Source of the DNA: JAFAZI01 sp035501255
Lineage (GTDB): Bacteria > Actinomycetota > Actinomycetes > JAFAQI01
Direction: 5' to 3'
Length of the DNA: 64,000 nucleotides
NCBI GenBank assembly: GCA_035501255.1
Contig: DATJWM010000060.1
Location: 1-64,000 of the forward strand
The position numbers and the translations under genes are program-made. A model generated the notes under the pieces. It was not told where the DNA came from and did no database searches. It saw only the letters and a program-made list of their open reading frames with translations. Below, in pieces: positions 52,156 to 60,503 of the stretch. The number at the start of each line of letters is the position of its first letter. Position 1 is the first letter of the stretch.

Positions 52156-53484
52156 GTGATCTGGGTCAGCCTCGTCGTGGTCATCCTGCTGATCCTGATC
52201 GAGGCGATGTTCGCGGCGAGCGAGATGGCCTTGGTGACATTGCGCGAAGGCCAGGTCAACGCGCTTGCCGAGGGCGACCGGCGTGGTGCCAGGATCGCTG
52301 CCCTGGTGTCGAATCCGAATCGCTTTCTCTCCGCGGTCCAGATCGGGGTGACGACGACGGCGTTGCTCTCGAGCGCATTCGGTGCCGTCACGCTGTCGGA
52401 CTCCGCGGCCCGCGGACTCCGGCATCTCGGAATGTCCAAGGGCCCGTCCGACGTCGTGGCGTTCCTCGGCGTCACTCTCGCCATCGCCTACGTGACCCTC
52501 GTCGTCGGCGAGCTCGCACCGAAACGGATCGCCCTCCAGCGAGCCGTCGGCACCGCGAATCTGGTCGCGCCGACGGTCGACCGTTTCGCGGCGCTGATGC
52601 GGCCGGTGATCTGGCTGCTGTCGGTGTCGACCGATCTCGTCGTCCGCCTGCTCGGCGGCGATCCCACGATCGGGCGCGAGGCGATCACCGAGGCTGAGCT
52701 GCGTGACCTTCTGACCGCCCATCAAGCGCTCACCCGCGACGAGCGGCAGTTGATCGACGACGTGTTCGAGGCGGGCGAGCGCCAGGTTCGCGAGATCATG
52801 GTGCCGCGCACCGAGGTCGAGTTCTTCGACGCCGGCTGGACGTTGACCCGCGCGATGCGCGAGGCACAGACCTCCCCCCACAGTCGCTTCCCCGTGGTTC
52901 GGGCCTCGCCCGACGATGTGGTGGGGTTCATCCACGTTCGGGACTTGTTCACCCCCGACGCCGGCCAGCGTCGGGGGGTCAAGATCGGCGAGGTCGCCCG
53001 GGAGGTGGCGATGGTGCCGGAGACCAAGGGCGTGCTCGCCGCGATGTCCGAGATGCGCCGCAGCGGGGATCACCTCGCGGTCGTGGTCGATGAGTACGGC
53101 GGAACCGCAGGGATCGTGACGCTCGAGGATCTGATCGAGGAGCTGGTCGGTGACATCCGGGACGAGTACGACGCGACCGGGGACGAGGCCAAGACGTTAC
53201 GCGGCGGCGACGTCGAGGTCGACGGCTTGCTGAACCTCGACGACTTCTGCGACGCAACCGGCGCCGAACTTCCCGAAGGCCCGTACGACACGGTCGCCGG
53301 CGCGATCATGGCAACCTTGGGACGGCTCCCCCGCCAGGGAGACGCGGTCGAGATCGGCGGTATGCGGTTGAAGGCCACGAAGATGGACGGTCGCCGGATC
53401 GCCCGGGTGCGGGTGACAACTCTCGAAGCGGTCGACCCGGCTCAACCGGTGTCCGGCGACCCGCCCGTCGACGCCGCGCAGTGA
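52156..53484 (+). CDS. CNNM/CorC-type transporter or regulator (DUF21-CBS-CorC)
   Basis: The 442-residue product starts at GTG 52156 with a DUF21 membrane domain (VVVILLILIEAMFAASEMAL, VTTTALLSSAFGAV, VGELAPKRIALQRA), then two CBS domains (about 210-330: REIMVPRTEVEFF, GVLAAMSEMRRSGDHLAVVVDEYGG), and a C-terminal CorC_HlyC domain (VEVDGLLNLDDF). The family includes magnesium and cobalt efflux proteins and hemolysin-like proteins; the specific substrate is unknown. Confidence 0.9.
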   Translation: MIWVSLVVVILLILIEAMFAASEMALVTLREGQVNALAEGDRRGARIAALVSNPNRFLSAVQIGVTTTALLSSAFGAVTLSDSAARGLRHLGMSKGPSDVVAFLGVTLAIAYVTLVVGELAPKRIALQRAVGTANLVAPTVDRFAALMRPVIWLLSVSTDLVVRLLGGDPTIGREAITEAELRDLLTAHQALTRDERQLIDDVFEAGERQVREIMVPRTEVEFFDAGWTLTRAMREAQTSPHSRFPVVRASPDDVVGFIHVRDLFTPDAGQRRGVKIGEVAREVAMVPETKGVLAAMSEMRRSGDHLAVVVDEYGGTAGIVTLEDLIEELVGDIRDEYDATGDEAKTLRGGDVEVDGLLNLDDFCDATGAELPEGPYDTVAGAIMATLGRLPRQGDAVEIGGMRLKATKMDGRRIARVRVTTLEAVDPAQPVSGDPPVDAAQ

Positions 53485-53526
53485 TATCGGAGCGCGCCGC
53501 AACGGCGCTCGTAGAAGGATGAGGTC

Positions 53527-54534
53527 ATGACCAGCGCTCGACCCCGCGTGCTGTCGGGCATCCAACCGACCGCCGACTCCTTCCACCTCGGCAACTACCT
53601 CGGTGCCCTGCGCCAGTGGGTGGCGCTTCAGGACGACCACGATGCGTTCTACTGCGTGGTCGATCTCCATGCGATCACCGTCGAGCACGAACCCGAACTG
53701 CTGCGCCGGCGTACCCGGATTGCGGCTGCGCAGCTACTTGCCGCCGGCCTGGATCCGGACCGCTGCACGCTTTTCGTGCAGAGCCACGTGCCGGCCCATG
53801 CCGAGCTCGCCTGGGTGCTGAACTCGTTGACCAGCACGGGCGAGGCCAGTCGCATGACCCAGTTCAAGGACAAGTCGGCCAAGAACCAGTTCACCTCGGT
53901 CGGGCTGCTTACCTACCCGATCCTGCAAGCTGCCGACATCCTGCTCTACCAGGCCGAACAGGTGCCGGTCGGCGAGGATCAGCGTCAGCACTTGGAGTTG
54001 ACCCGCGACCTTGCCCAGCGCTTCAACTCCCGGTTCGGGCAGACCTTCGTGATCCCCGAGCCCTACATCGTGAAAGAGACCGCGAAGATCGTCGACCTCG
54101 CCGACCCGACCGCGAAGATGAGCAAGTCCGGTGAGTCCCAGGCGGGTGTCGTCGACATCCTCGACGACCCGGCGGTGATCGCGAAGAAGATCAAGCGTGC
54201 CGTGACCGACACCGGCACCGACGTCCGCTTCGACCCGGTCAACAAGCCGGGGGTGAGCAACCTGCTCACGATCGCCTCGACGATGTCGGGCCGGACCGTC
54301 TCCGAGCTGGAGGCCGAGTACGCGGGCTCCGGATACGGTCGCCTCAAGTCCGATGTATCGGACATCGTGGTCGAGTACCTCACCCCGCTTCGCGAGCGAA
54401 CCAACGACTGGCTCGCCGATCCTGCGCGGCTCGGGAAGGTTCTCGCGCACGGCGCCGAGCGAGCGCGCTCGGTTGCCGGGCCAACCCTGGCGGCCGCCTA
54501 CGAGGCGGTCGGCTTCCTCGCGCCCGACTCCTGA
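53527..54534 (+). CDS. trpS: Tryptophanyl-tRNA synthetase
   Basis: TrpS charges tRNA-Trp. The 335-residue product has the class I HIGH-like motif in FHLGNYLGALRQW, the KMSKS motif in AKMSKSGES, and other family blocks such as FVQSHVPAHAELAW and VPVGEDQRQHLEL. The start is ATG 53527 after an AGGATGAG site. Confidence 0.96.
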   Translation: MTSARPRVLSGIQPTADSFHLGNYLGALRQWVALQDDHDAFYCVVDLHAITVEHEPELLRRRTRIAAAQLLAAGLDPDRCTLFVQSHVPAHAELAWVLNSLTSTGEASRMTQFKDKSAKNQFTSVGLLTYPILQAADILLYQAEQVPVGEDQRQHLELTRDLAQRFNSRFGQTFVIPEPYIVKETAKIVDLADPTAKMSKSGESQAGVVDILDDPAVIAKKIKRAVTDTGTDVRFDPVNKPGVSNLLTIASTMSGRTVSELEAEYAGSGYGRLKSDVSDIVVEYLTPLRERTNDWLADPARLGKVLAHGAERARSVAGPTLAAAYEAVGFLAPDS

Positions 54535-54549
54535 GCTGGGAGCAATGTC

Positions 54550-55146
54550 ATGAGCGACGGCGAACCGCGCGGCTTGGCGACCCGCGACGTCGGGATCGCC
54601 ATCGGCATTCCCGAGCCGTACGGCAGCGAGTTGCAGGCGTGGCGGGAGCGGCTCGGTGATCCGAACGCCACCCGGATCGTTCCGCACGTCACCCTGGTGC
54701 CGCCGACCCGCGTCGAGGGCGATGCGTTGGTCGAGATCGAGGAACACTTGCGCGTGGTCGCGACGACGGCGCGACCGTTCGAGGTGCGGCTGCGGGGGAC
54801 TGGGACCTTCCTGCCCGTGTCGTCGGTCGTGTTCGTCTCGCTCAGCATGGGAATCGCCGAGTGCGAGGTGCTGGAGAACAAGGTGCGTTCGGGGCCGCTC
54901 GTTCGTGAGCGCGGCTACCCGTACCATCCGCACGTCACCGTGGCGCACGACTTGCCGGACGAGGCGCTCTACCGCGCGCTCACCGAGCTTGCCGACTACA
55001 CCGCGTCGTTCGAGGTGCTCGGGTTGACGCTCTTCGAGCAAGGTCTGGACGGGGTGTGGCGGCCGCAACGCGACTACACCTTCGGCGGTGGTGGTCTTCC
55101 CGGCCCACCGGAGGAACGGCACGCCAGAGTCGACGAGGGCTGGTGA
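54550..55146 (+). CDS. 2'-5' RNA ligase-family (2H phosphoesterase) protein
   Basis: The 198-residue product has the two HxT-type motifs of the 2H superfamily, PHVTLVPP and PHVTVAHD, flanking a beta-sheet core. Members act on cyclic phosphates or 2'-5' linkages; the substrate here is unknown. It lies 15 bp after trpS, a familiar actinobacterial pairing. The stop overlaps the YihY gene as GTGA. Confidence 0.85.
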   Translation: MSDGEPRGLATRDVGIAIGIPEPYGSELQAWRERLGDPNATRIVPHVTLVPPTRVEGDALVEIEEHLRVVATTARPFEVRLRGTGTFLPVSSVVFVSLSMGIAECEVLENKVRSGPLVRERGYPYHPHVTVAHDLPDEALYRALTELADYTASFEVLGLTLFEQGLDGVWRPQRDYTFGGGGLPGPPEERHARVDEGW

Positions 55147-56027
55147 ACCTCTCCCCGCCCAGGGAGCGGGCCGATCGGCTACAACGCAGCCATCCGCCGT
55201 TGGCGTTCACGTACGCGGTGATCAAGAAGTTCGGCGAGGACTCCTCGGGAAACCTCGCAGTGCTGATCACCTACTACGCGTTCTTCTCCATCTTTCCGTT
55301 GTTGCTGGTGCTGTTCTCGGTCGTTGGCTTCCTCCTCGGCGAGCACCCCGACTGGCAGCGAAAGATCGAAGATGGTGCGCTCAGCCAGTTCCGCCACCTG
55401 CCGTTGATCAATCACCCGTTGCCGCAGCACGGCAGCGTCACCGTCATCGTGATCGGTACGGTTCTCGCGCTCTACAGCGGTCTCGGAGTCGCGAAGACCG
55501 CGATGAAGGTCTGGGACACCGTGTACGGCGTCGCGCCGGAGGATCGACCCGGCACGATCGACACCAACCTGCTCGCGCTCCGGCTCGTGGTGGTCGGGGG
55601 CCTCGGGCTGGTCGCGACCACGATCCTGGCCGGCACCGTCGCGAGTGGTGCGGCGATCGGCCTCGACATCAGTTGGGCTCTTAGCTTTGCGAGCTACGCG
55701 GTCTCCTTCGTGTTGAACACGCTGCTGTTCAGCGTCATCTTCCGCTGGCTAACCGTGCGGGAGGTGACGTTCAAGCAGGCGCTTCCGGGCGCGGTGTTGT
55801 TTGCCCTGTCACTCGTGGTGCTCCAGGTCCTGGTCCCTGCCTGGATCTCCCATCAGCTGGCGAGATCCGAAGCAGAGTACGGCGAGGCCGGTGCCGTCCT
55901 CGTGTTGCTCGGCTGGTTTTACGTGCAGGCTCAACTGCTCGTGCTGTCAGCGCAGATCAACGTCGTCAAACAGGACCACTTGTGGCCCCGGTCGCTCGTA
56001 GACAACGAGCCGGCTGCGGCAGGGTGA
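55143..56027 (+). CDS. YihY/virulence factor BrkB family membrane protein
   Basis: The 294-residue product (GTG 55143) has about six membrane segments and the family signature VLITYYAFFSIFPLLLVLFS, with WDTVYGVAPEDRP in a loop and FKQALPGAVLFAL in the C-terminal half. The function of the family is unclear; BrkB in Bordetella was first linked to serum resistance. The stop codon abuts the stop codon of the convergent cold-shock gene with no base between. Confidence 0.9.
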   Translation: MNLSPPRERADRLQRSHPPLAFTYAVIKKFGEDSSGNLAVLITYYAFFSIFPLLLVLFSVVGFLLGEHPDWQRKIEDGALSQFRHLPLINHPLPQHGSVTVIVIGTVLALYSGLGVAKTAMKVWDTVYGVAPEDRPGTIDTNLLALRLVVVGGLGLVATTILAGTVASGAAIGLDISWALSFASYAVSFVLNTLLFSVIFRWLTVREVTFKQALPGAVLFALSLVVLQVLVPAWISHQLARSEAEYGEAGAVLVLLGWFYVQAQLLVLSAQINVVKQDHLWPRSLVDNEPAAAG

Positions 56028-56228
56028 TCAGACCGCGCGGACCTTGTCCGCCTGCGGACCCTTCTGACCCTGCGTCACCTCGAACTCCACCCGCTGACCC
56101 TCGTCGAGGGTCTTGTAGCCGTCCATATCGATGGCGCTGTAGTGAACGAACACGTCGTTGCCGCCGTCCACGGCGATGAACCCGTACCCCTTCTCGCCGT
56201 TGAACCACTTGACCGTGCCTTGTGCCAC
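56028..56228 (-). CDS. Cold-shock protein (CspA family)
   Basis: The 66-residue product is a single cold-shock domain with RNP1 KGYGFI and RNP2 VFVHY, binding single-stranded nucleic acids and preventing RNA secondary structure. The start is GTG 56228. The long AT-poor leader often seen on cold-inducible csp genes was not recognised, so regulation is uncertain. Confidence 0.94.
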   Translation of the reverse strand: MAQGTVKWFNGEKGYGFIAVDGGNDVFVHYSAIDMDGYKTLDEGQRVEFEVTQGQKGPQADKVRAV

Positions 56229-56374
56229 GACTACCCCTGGTTGCTCGATCCAGCGTTCCGACCCGCCGCCGGCCCGCTCTCCGCCCCCGGGGGAGCAGAT
56301 TGGCGTGGACAATACACTGCACGAGCACCTTTGGGCACCCGGCACGGTTCACATCCGGTGGCGGAAGCGCAGGG

Positions 56375-57553
56375 TTATGAGCGAGGGAGTTTCAACCGCG
56401 GTCGGTACCACCGGCGACGACGGCGGCGGCGCACCGCCCAGGCGACCAGCGCCACCACGACCACCCCGGCGATGACCGCGATCACGATCGCGACCCATGG
56501 GTGGGAGCGATCGGTGCGAGCGGAGGTGTCGGCCGCGTTCTGGCTCGCCCGGTCGGTCCGGCCGAGGGAGCGCGAGACGGTCCGCGTGCGGGCGGTCGCG
56601 GCGGGAGCGGGCAGTGGCTGGACCAGCGTTCCGACCGGGGCCACCTTGCCGTTGGCGCGAAAGCCCCAGTTCAGCAGATCCCTGGCCATCGGCCACCAAA
56701 TCGGGTCGGCCCGCAGCAGGGTCACCAGGATCGTCTGGCCGTGGCGCGTGGCCGCGCCGACGTATGTCGCCCGCGCCGCCACTGTGTAGCCGTTCTTTCC
56801 GCCGATGTCCCCGTGGTAGGTGGTCAGCAGATCGTTATGGGTGTAGATCATGAAGTGTCGATGATGCGGCGCCGGAACGCGGCTGCGAACGGTCTGGACG
56901 TAGCGCCGGAACGCGGGCATCGCGAAGTCGGCTTGCGCGATCAGCGCCAGGTCGTAGGCAGACGTGGTCTCACCCGGACCGTCGAGCCCGCTCGGGGTGT
57001 CGGCGTGAGTGTCGTCGGCCTGCAAGCGACGAGCCATCTCGTTCATCTGCCCCACGGTGCGCTTGATCCCGCCGTTCGCCTGGGCCAGTGCGTCGGCCGC
57101 GTCGTTGGCGCTCATGACGAGCATGCAGGTGAACAGTTTGGCGATCGAGTAGCGCATCCCCGCGACGAGACCCACGCGGGTGCCGTCGACCCGCTCGTCG
57201 GTGTCGGTCGCTCGGAAGCTCGCCCGTGGGTTGAGGCGGGGGAGCAACGTGGCCGCGGTCAGCGTCTTCAGCGTGCTTGCGGGCAGGAACCGCCCATGCG
57301 GATCCTTCGCTGCCAGAACCTGGCCGGTGGTGAGGTTCGTGACCATCCACGCCGCTGCGGGCAGGGTCGCCGGCGAGGGAAGAGGTGGGGCACCCCGACG
57401 CGGCTCCACCACCACGCCGGTAGAGGCGAGCAGCCCCCCGCCGACCGTCGTCCCGGTCGGCGGCGCCGTCGCGGCCTGACCCGCCGGCGCGGCGACGGCA
57501 GTCAGCGCGATCGCGCCGCCCACGGCGAGCGCGAGGATCGTCCGGGCACGCAT
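56375..57553 (-). CDS. D-alanyl-D-alanine carboxypeptidase (PBP5-like)
   Basis: This serine peptidase trims D-Ala from peptidoglycan pentapeptides. The 392-residue product has an N-terminal signal peptide, the catalytic SxxK as STLK (93-96), SxN as SAN (148-150) and a KNG triad motif in GGKNGYT, where KTG is the canonical form. A single C-terminal membrane segment followed by an Arg-rich tail (RRRRRR) anchors it. A KNG variant still supports activity in some family members. ATG 57553 is chosen. Confidence 0.9.
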   Translation of the reverse strand: MRARTILALAVGGAIALTAVAAPAGQAATAPPTGTTVGGGLLASTGVVVEPRRGAPPLPSPATLPAAAWMVTNLTTGQVLAAKDPHGRFLPASTLKTLTAATLLPRLNPRASFRATDTDERVDGTRVGLVAGMRYSIAKLFTCMLVMSANDAADALAQANGGIKRTVGQMNEMARRLQADDTHADTPSGLDGPGETTSAYDLALIAQADFAMPAFRRYVQTVRSRVPAPHHRHFMIYTHNDLLTTYHGDIGGKNGYTVAARATYVGAATRHGQTILVTLLRADPIWWPMARDLLNWGFRANGKVAPVGTLVQPLPAPAATARTRTVSRSLGRTDRASQNAADTSARTDRSHPWVAIVIAVIAGVVVVALVAWAVRRRRRRRWYRPRLKLPRS

Positions 57554-57653
57554 CGCGCGTAACGGTATCGGGTTCGCCCAGGCCCAAACGGCGATTGGGG
57601 CGATCCGGGAGGCGAATGGCGCGGTCGTCCGGTGGTGTGGTGTCGTTTGAGGC

Positions 57654-58805
57654 GTGCAGATCCCGTTCACCTCCTCGCCGCGGTCCAGCCTCGGTGTCGA
57701 GTGGGAGCTCGAGCTGGTCGACTTGGAGACGCGCGAGCTCGCCGGCGCCGCGAGCGACATCCTCGACGAACTGGGCCGGTCGAGCCCCGATGGCCACCAT
57801 CGCAAGGCCAAGCACGAGCTGCTCGAGTCGTGTATCGAAGTGATCACCGGGGTCTGTACGACGGTTGACGAGGCGGTCTGCGACCTGCGGGCCACTCTGT
57901 GCGAGGTCCAGCAGGCGGCGGCCGCGCGGGGGCTGGGGGTGATGTGCTCGGGAACCCATCCGACGAGCGACTGGGCGAACCAACAGATCAGCCCGGATCC
58001 GCGGTACGCCAAGCTGGTCGAGGACATGCAGTGGCTGGCCCGCAGGATGCAGATCTTCGGGGTCCACGTGCACGTCGGCGTGCGCTCGCCGGACAAGGTG
58101 ATCCCGATCGTCAACGCGCTGACGGCCTACATCCCGCACTTCCTCGCGCTCTCGGCGTCCTCGCCGTACTGGATCGGCACCGACACCGGACTCGCGTCCG
58201 CCCGCAGCAAGGTCTTCGAGGGCCTCCCGACCGCCGGAATCCCGTACCAGCTGTCCGGCTGGGACGACTTCGAGAGGTACATGGCGACTCTCATCTCGGC
58301 GCAGACCATCGAGTCCGTGCGCGAGGTGTGGTGGGACGTGCGACCGCATCCGAACTTCGGCACGGTCGAGCTCAGGATCTGTGACGGGCTCCCGACATTG
58401 TTCGAGATCTCCTGGGCGACCGCGATGTCGCAGTGTCTGGTGGAGATGTTCAATGGCCAGCTCGATCGGGGTTACACGCTGCCGACCCCGCGCGGATGGA
58501 CGGTGCGGGAGAACAAGTGGCGCGCCGCGCGATACGGCATCGACGCCGAGCTGATCGTCGACAATGAAGGGAGAACACAGCCGTTGCGAGACCTGGTGGC
58601 CGAGCTTGTGGAGGACTTGGCACCGATCGCCGACCGGTTGGGGTGCGCGACGGAGTTGCATCGCGCGAGAACCATTCTCGAGGTCGGAGCGAGTTATCAG
58701 CGCCAGCGCGCCGCCGCGGCCGCTGCCGGCGGTGACCTGCGTGCGGTGACGGACGCCCTCATCGCCGAGATGAGGGCGCAAGTGCCGATCGGAGTGGTCG
58801 CGTGA
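57654..58805 (+). CDS. Glutamate-cysteine ligase 2 (YbdK/carboxylate-amine ligase family)
   Basis: The 383-residue product (GTG 57654) has the family opening FTSSPRSSLGVEWELELVD, then GTHPTSDWANQQ, MQIFGVHVHVGV and EVWWDVRPHPNFGTVELRICDG. Members have weak gamma-glutamyl-cysteine ligase activity and form amide bonds between glutamate and amines; actinobacteria use mycothiol, so the true product is unknown. The stop overlaps the next gene as GTGA. Confidence 0.88.
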   Translation: MQIPFTSSPRSSLGVEWELELVDLETRELAGAASDILDELGRSSPDGHHRKAKHELLESCIEVITGVCTTVDEAVCDLRATLCEVQQAAAARGLGVMCSGTHPTSDWANQQISPDPRYAKLVEDMQWLARRMQIFGVHVHVGVRSPDKVIPIVNALTAYIPHFLALSASSPYWIGTDTGLASARSKVFEGLPTAGIPYQLSGWDDFERYMATLISAQTIESVREVWWDVRPHPNFGTVELRICDGLPTLFEISWATAMSQCLVEMFNGQLDRGYTLPTPRGWTVRENKWRAARYGIDAELIVDNEGRTQPLRDLVAELVEDLAPIADRLGCATELHRARTILEVGASYQRQRAAAAAAGGDLRAVTDALIAEMRAQVPIGVVA

Positions 58806-59995
58806 GCGAGCAGGTGGATCTCGACAGTCGCGCTGCGATCGAGGAGTTCCTCGTCGATCACGGTCAGCGGCTCGTGGAGGTACGGCGCGATCTGCACGCG
58901 CACCCCGAGCTCAGCCGCGACGAGCGTCGCACCACCGGTTTGGTGGCCGACGCACTGTCTCACGTGGGCTTGCAGCCCCGGCTCCTCCCGACGGGCACCG
59001 GGCTGATCTGTGATGTCGGGCCGGACGGGCCGCGGGTCGCGGTTCGCGCGGACCTCGACGCGCTGCCCATCCAGGACACCAAAACGGTCGGTTACCGCTC
59101 CCAGGTCGACGGCGTCGCCCATGCCTGCGGGCACGACGTGCACACGACCGTGGTGCTCGGGGCCGGTCTCGCGCTGGCCCGAATGGCGTCGCGCGGGCAG
59201 TTGACCCACGGGGTTCGCCTGCTCTTCCAGCCGGCGGAGGAGATCGTGCCGGGCGGTGCGCTGGACGTGATCGGTGCCGGGGGGTTGGACGGGATCAACC
59301 GGATCTACACCGTCCACTGCGACCCCACGTTGGACGTCGGCACGATCGGGTTGCGGGTGGGGCCGATCACTGCCGCGAGCGACCATCTCGAGGTGCGGCT
59401 CAGCGGGCCTGGTGGACATACTGCCCGACCGCATCTGACGGCCGATCTGGTCACTGCCCTCGGCGCCGTGGTCACGCAGGTGCCGGCCCTGCTCGCACGT
59501 CGGGTCGATCCGCGGGCCGGAGTCGCCTTCGTCTGGGGACAGGTCGAGGCGGGGACGGCGGCCAACGCGATCCCGCAGGCCGGGCTGGCTCGCGGCACCG
59601 TTCGCGTGCTCTCCCGCGAGACCTGGACGGCCCTGCCGGCGCTGGTGGACGACTTGATCCGCGCGGTGGCGGCGCCGTACGGCGTCGGGGTCGAGATCAC
59701 CCACACCCGCGGCGTTCCTCCGGTCGTGAACGATGCCGACGCAGTGGCCGATGTCGCGCGCGTCGTGGCCTCATCCGTGGCGGGTGGTCTGGTCGCCGAC
59801 TCGCCGCAGAGCCTGGGGGGTGAGGACTTCGCGTGGTATCTCGAGCACGTGCCCGGTGCCCTGGCCCGCCTCGGGGTTCGCACGCCCGGCAACAGCGTGC
59901 CGTTCGATCTGCATCAGCCCGGCTTCGACGTCGATGAGCGCTGCATCTCGGTCGGCGTTCGCCTGGTTGCCGGCCTCGCGCTTATCGGCGCGTGA
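58802..59995 (+). CDS. M20 family amidohydrolase
   Basis: The 397-residue product (GTG 58802) is an M20D-type metallo-aminoacylase: DLHAHPELSRDE, VAHACGHDVHTTV with metal ligands, LLFQPAEEIVPGG, GPGGHTARPH in the dimerisation domain and GGEDFAWYLEHVPG. Substrates include N-acyl amino acids or indole-3-acetyl-amino acids. Co-translation with the glutamate-cysteine ligase-like gene suggests a shared gamma-glutamyl or amide substrate, which is inference. Confidence 0.9.
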   Translation: MSEQVDLDSRAAIEEFLVDHGQRLVEVRRDLHAHPELSRDERRTTGLVADALSHVGLQPRLLPTGTGLICDVGPDGPRVAVRADLDALPIQDTKTVGYRSQVDGVAHACGHDVHTTVVLGAGLALARMASRGQLTHGVRLLFQPAEEIVPGGALDVIGAGGLDGINRIYTVHCDPTLDVGTIGLRVGPITAASDHLEVRLSGPGGHTARPHLTADLVTALGAVVTQVPALLARRVDPRAGVAFVWGQVEAGTAANAIPQAGLARGTVRVLSRETWTALPALVDDLIRAVAAPYGVGVEITHTRGVPPVVNDADAVADVARVVASSVAGGLVADSPQSLGGEDFAWYLEHVPGALARLGVRTPGNSVPFDLHQPGFDVDERCISVGVRLVAGLALIGA

Positions 59996-60001
59996 TCCTC
60001 G

Positions 60002-60454
60002 CTACTCGCCAACGGTGCGGCAGGGCCGTTCGCGGAGCGCCCGGACGTAGTCATCCGGTGCTCCAGCCACTTCGGCGGCGTCGGCCATGACCCCGAGGTA
60101 GCGCGCGGACGGCAGGCCGCCCTCGTACCCGTCGAGGACGTAGAGCCAAGCGAGCTGGGTGCCGTCGAGGGTCTGGACACGTACCCGAATCTTGTTGTAG
60201 AGCCTCGTCGTCGCGAACTCGATCTCATCGAGCGTCGCCTCGTCGAGAGTGCTGACGTCGTAGAGCATGACGAACACCCGATCCGCATCGTCCGGGACGA
60301 CGGTCGCGAGCGATCCCTCCCAGCCCAGGTCTTCACCGCCGAAGGTCAATCGCCACCCTTCGAGCCACCCAGGTCCCCGGGACGGGGAATGCGGGCAACG
60401 TTGGCGCATCTGACCGGGATCGAGGTTTGATCCGTACGCCGCGTACAACGCCAC
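60002..60454 (-). CDS. Gamma-glutamylcyclotransferase family protein
   Basis: The 150-residue product (GTG 60454) starts with the YGSNL signature (YAAYGSNLDPGQMRQRCP) and has a GWRLTFGGEDLGWEGSLATVV core; a glutamate in this region acts as general acid/base in the family. It is adjacent to the LpdA-type gene, an arrangement frequent in actinobacteria. It releases 5-oxoproline from gamma-glutamyl substrates; the real substrate here is unknown. Confidence 0.87.
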   Translation of the reverse strand: MALYAAYGSNLDPGQMRQRCPHSPSRGPGWLEGWRLTFGGEDLGWEGSLATVVPDDADRVFVMLYDVSTLDEATLDEIEFATTRLYNKIRVRVQTLDGTQLAWLYVLDGYEGGLPSARYLGVMADAAEVAGAPDDYVRALRERPCRTVGE

Positions 60455-60503
60455 GCCGCGACAGCGTAATGAGACATCCACCTGCTCGCGCGACAATGGC
60501 GCG

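Noticed and set aside
56780..56800. KNG instead of KTG in the D,D-carboxypeptidase as a sign of inactivity
   Set aside because: The SxxK and SxN motifs are intact and KNG variants occur in related enzymes, so inactivity cannot be claimed.
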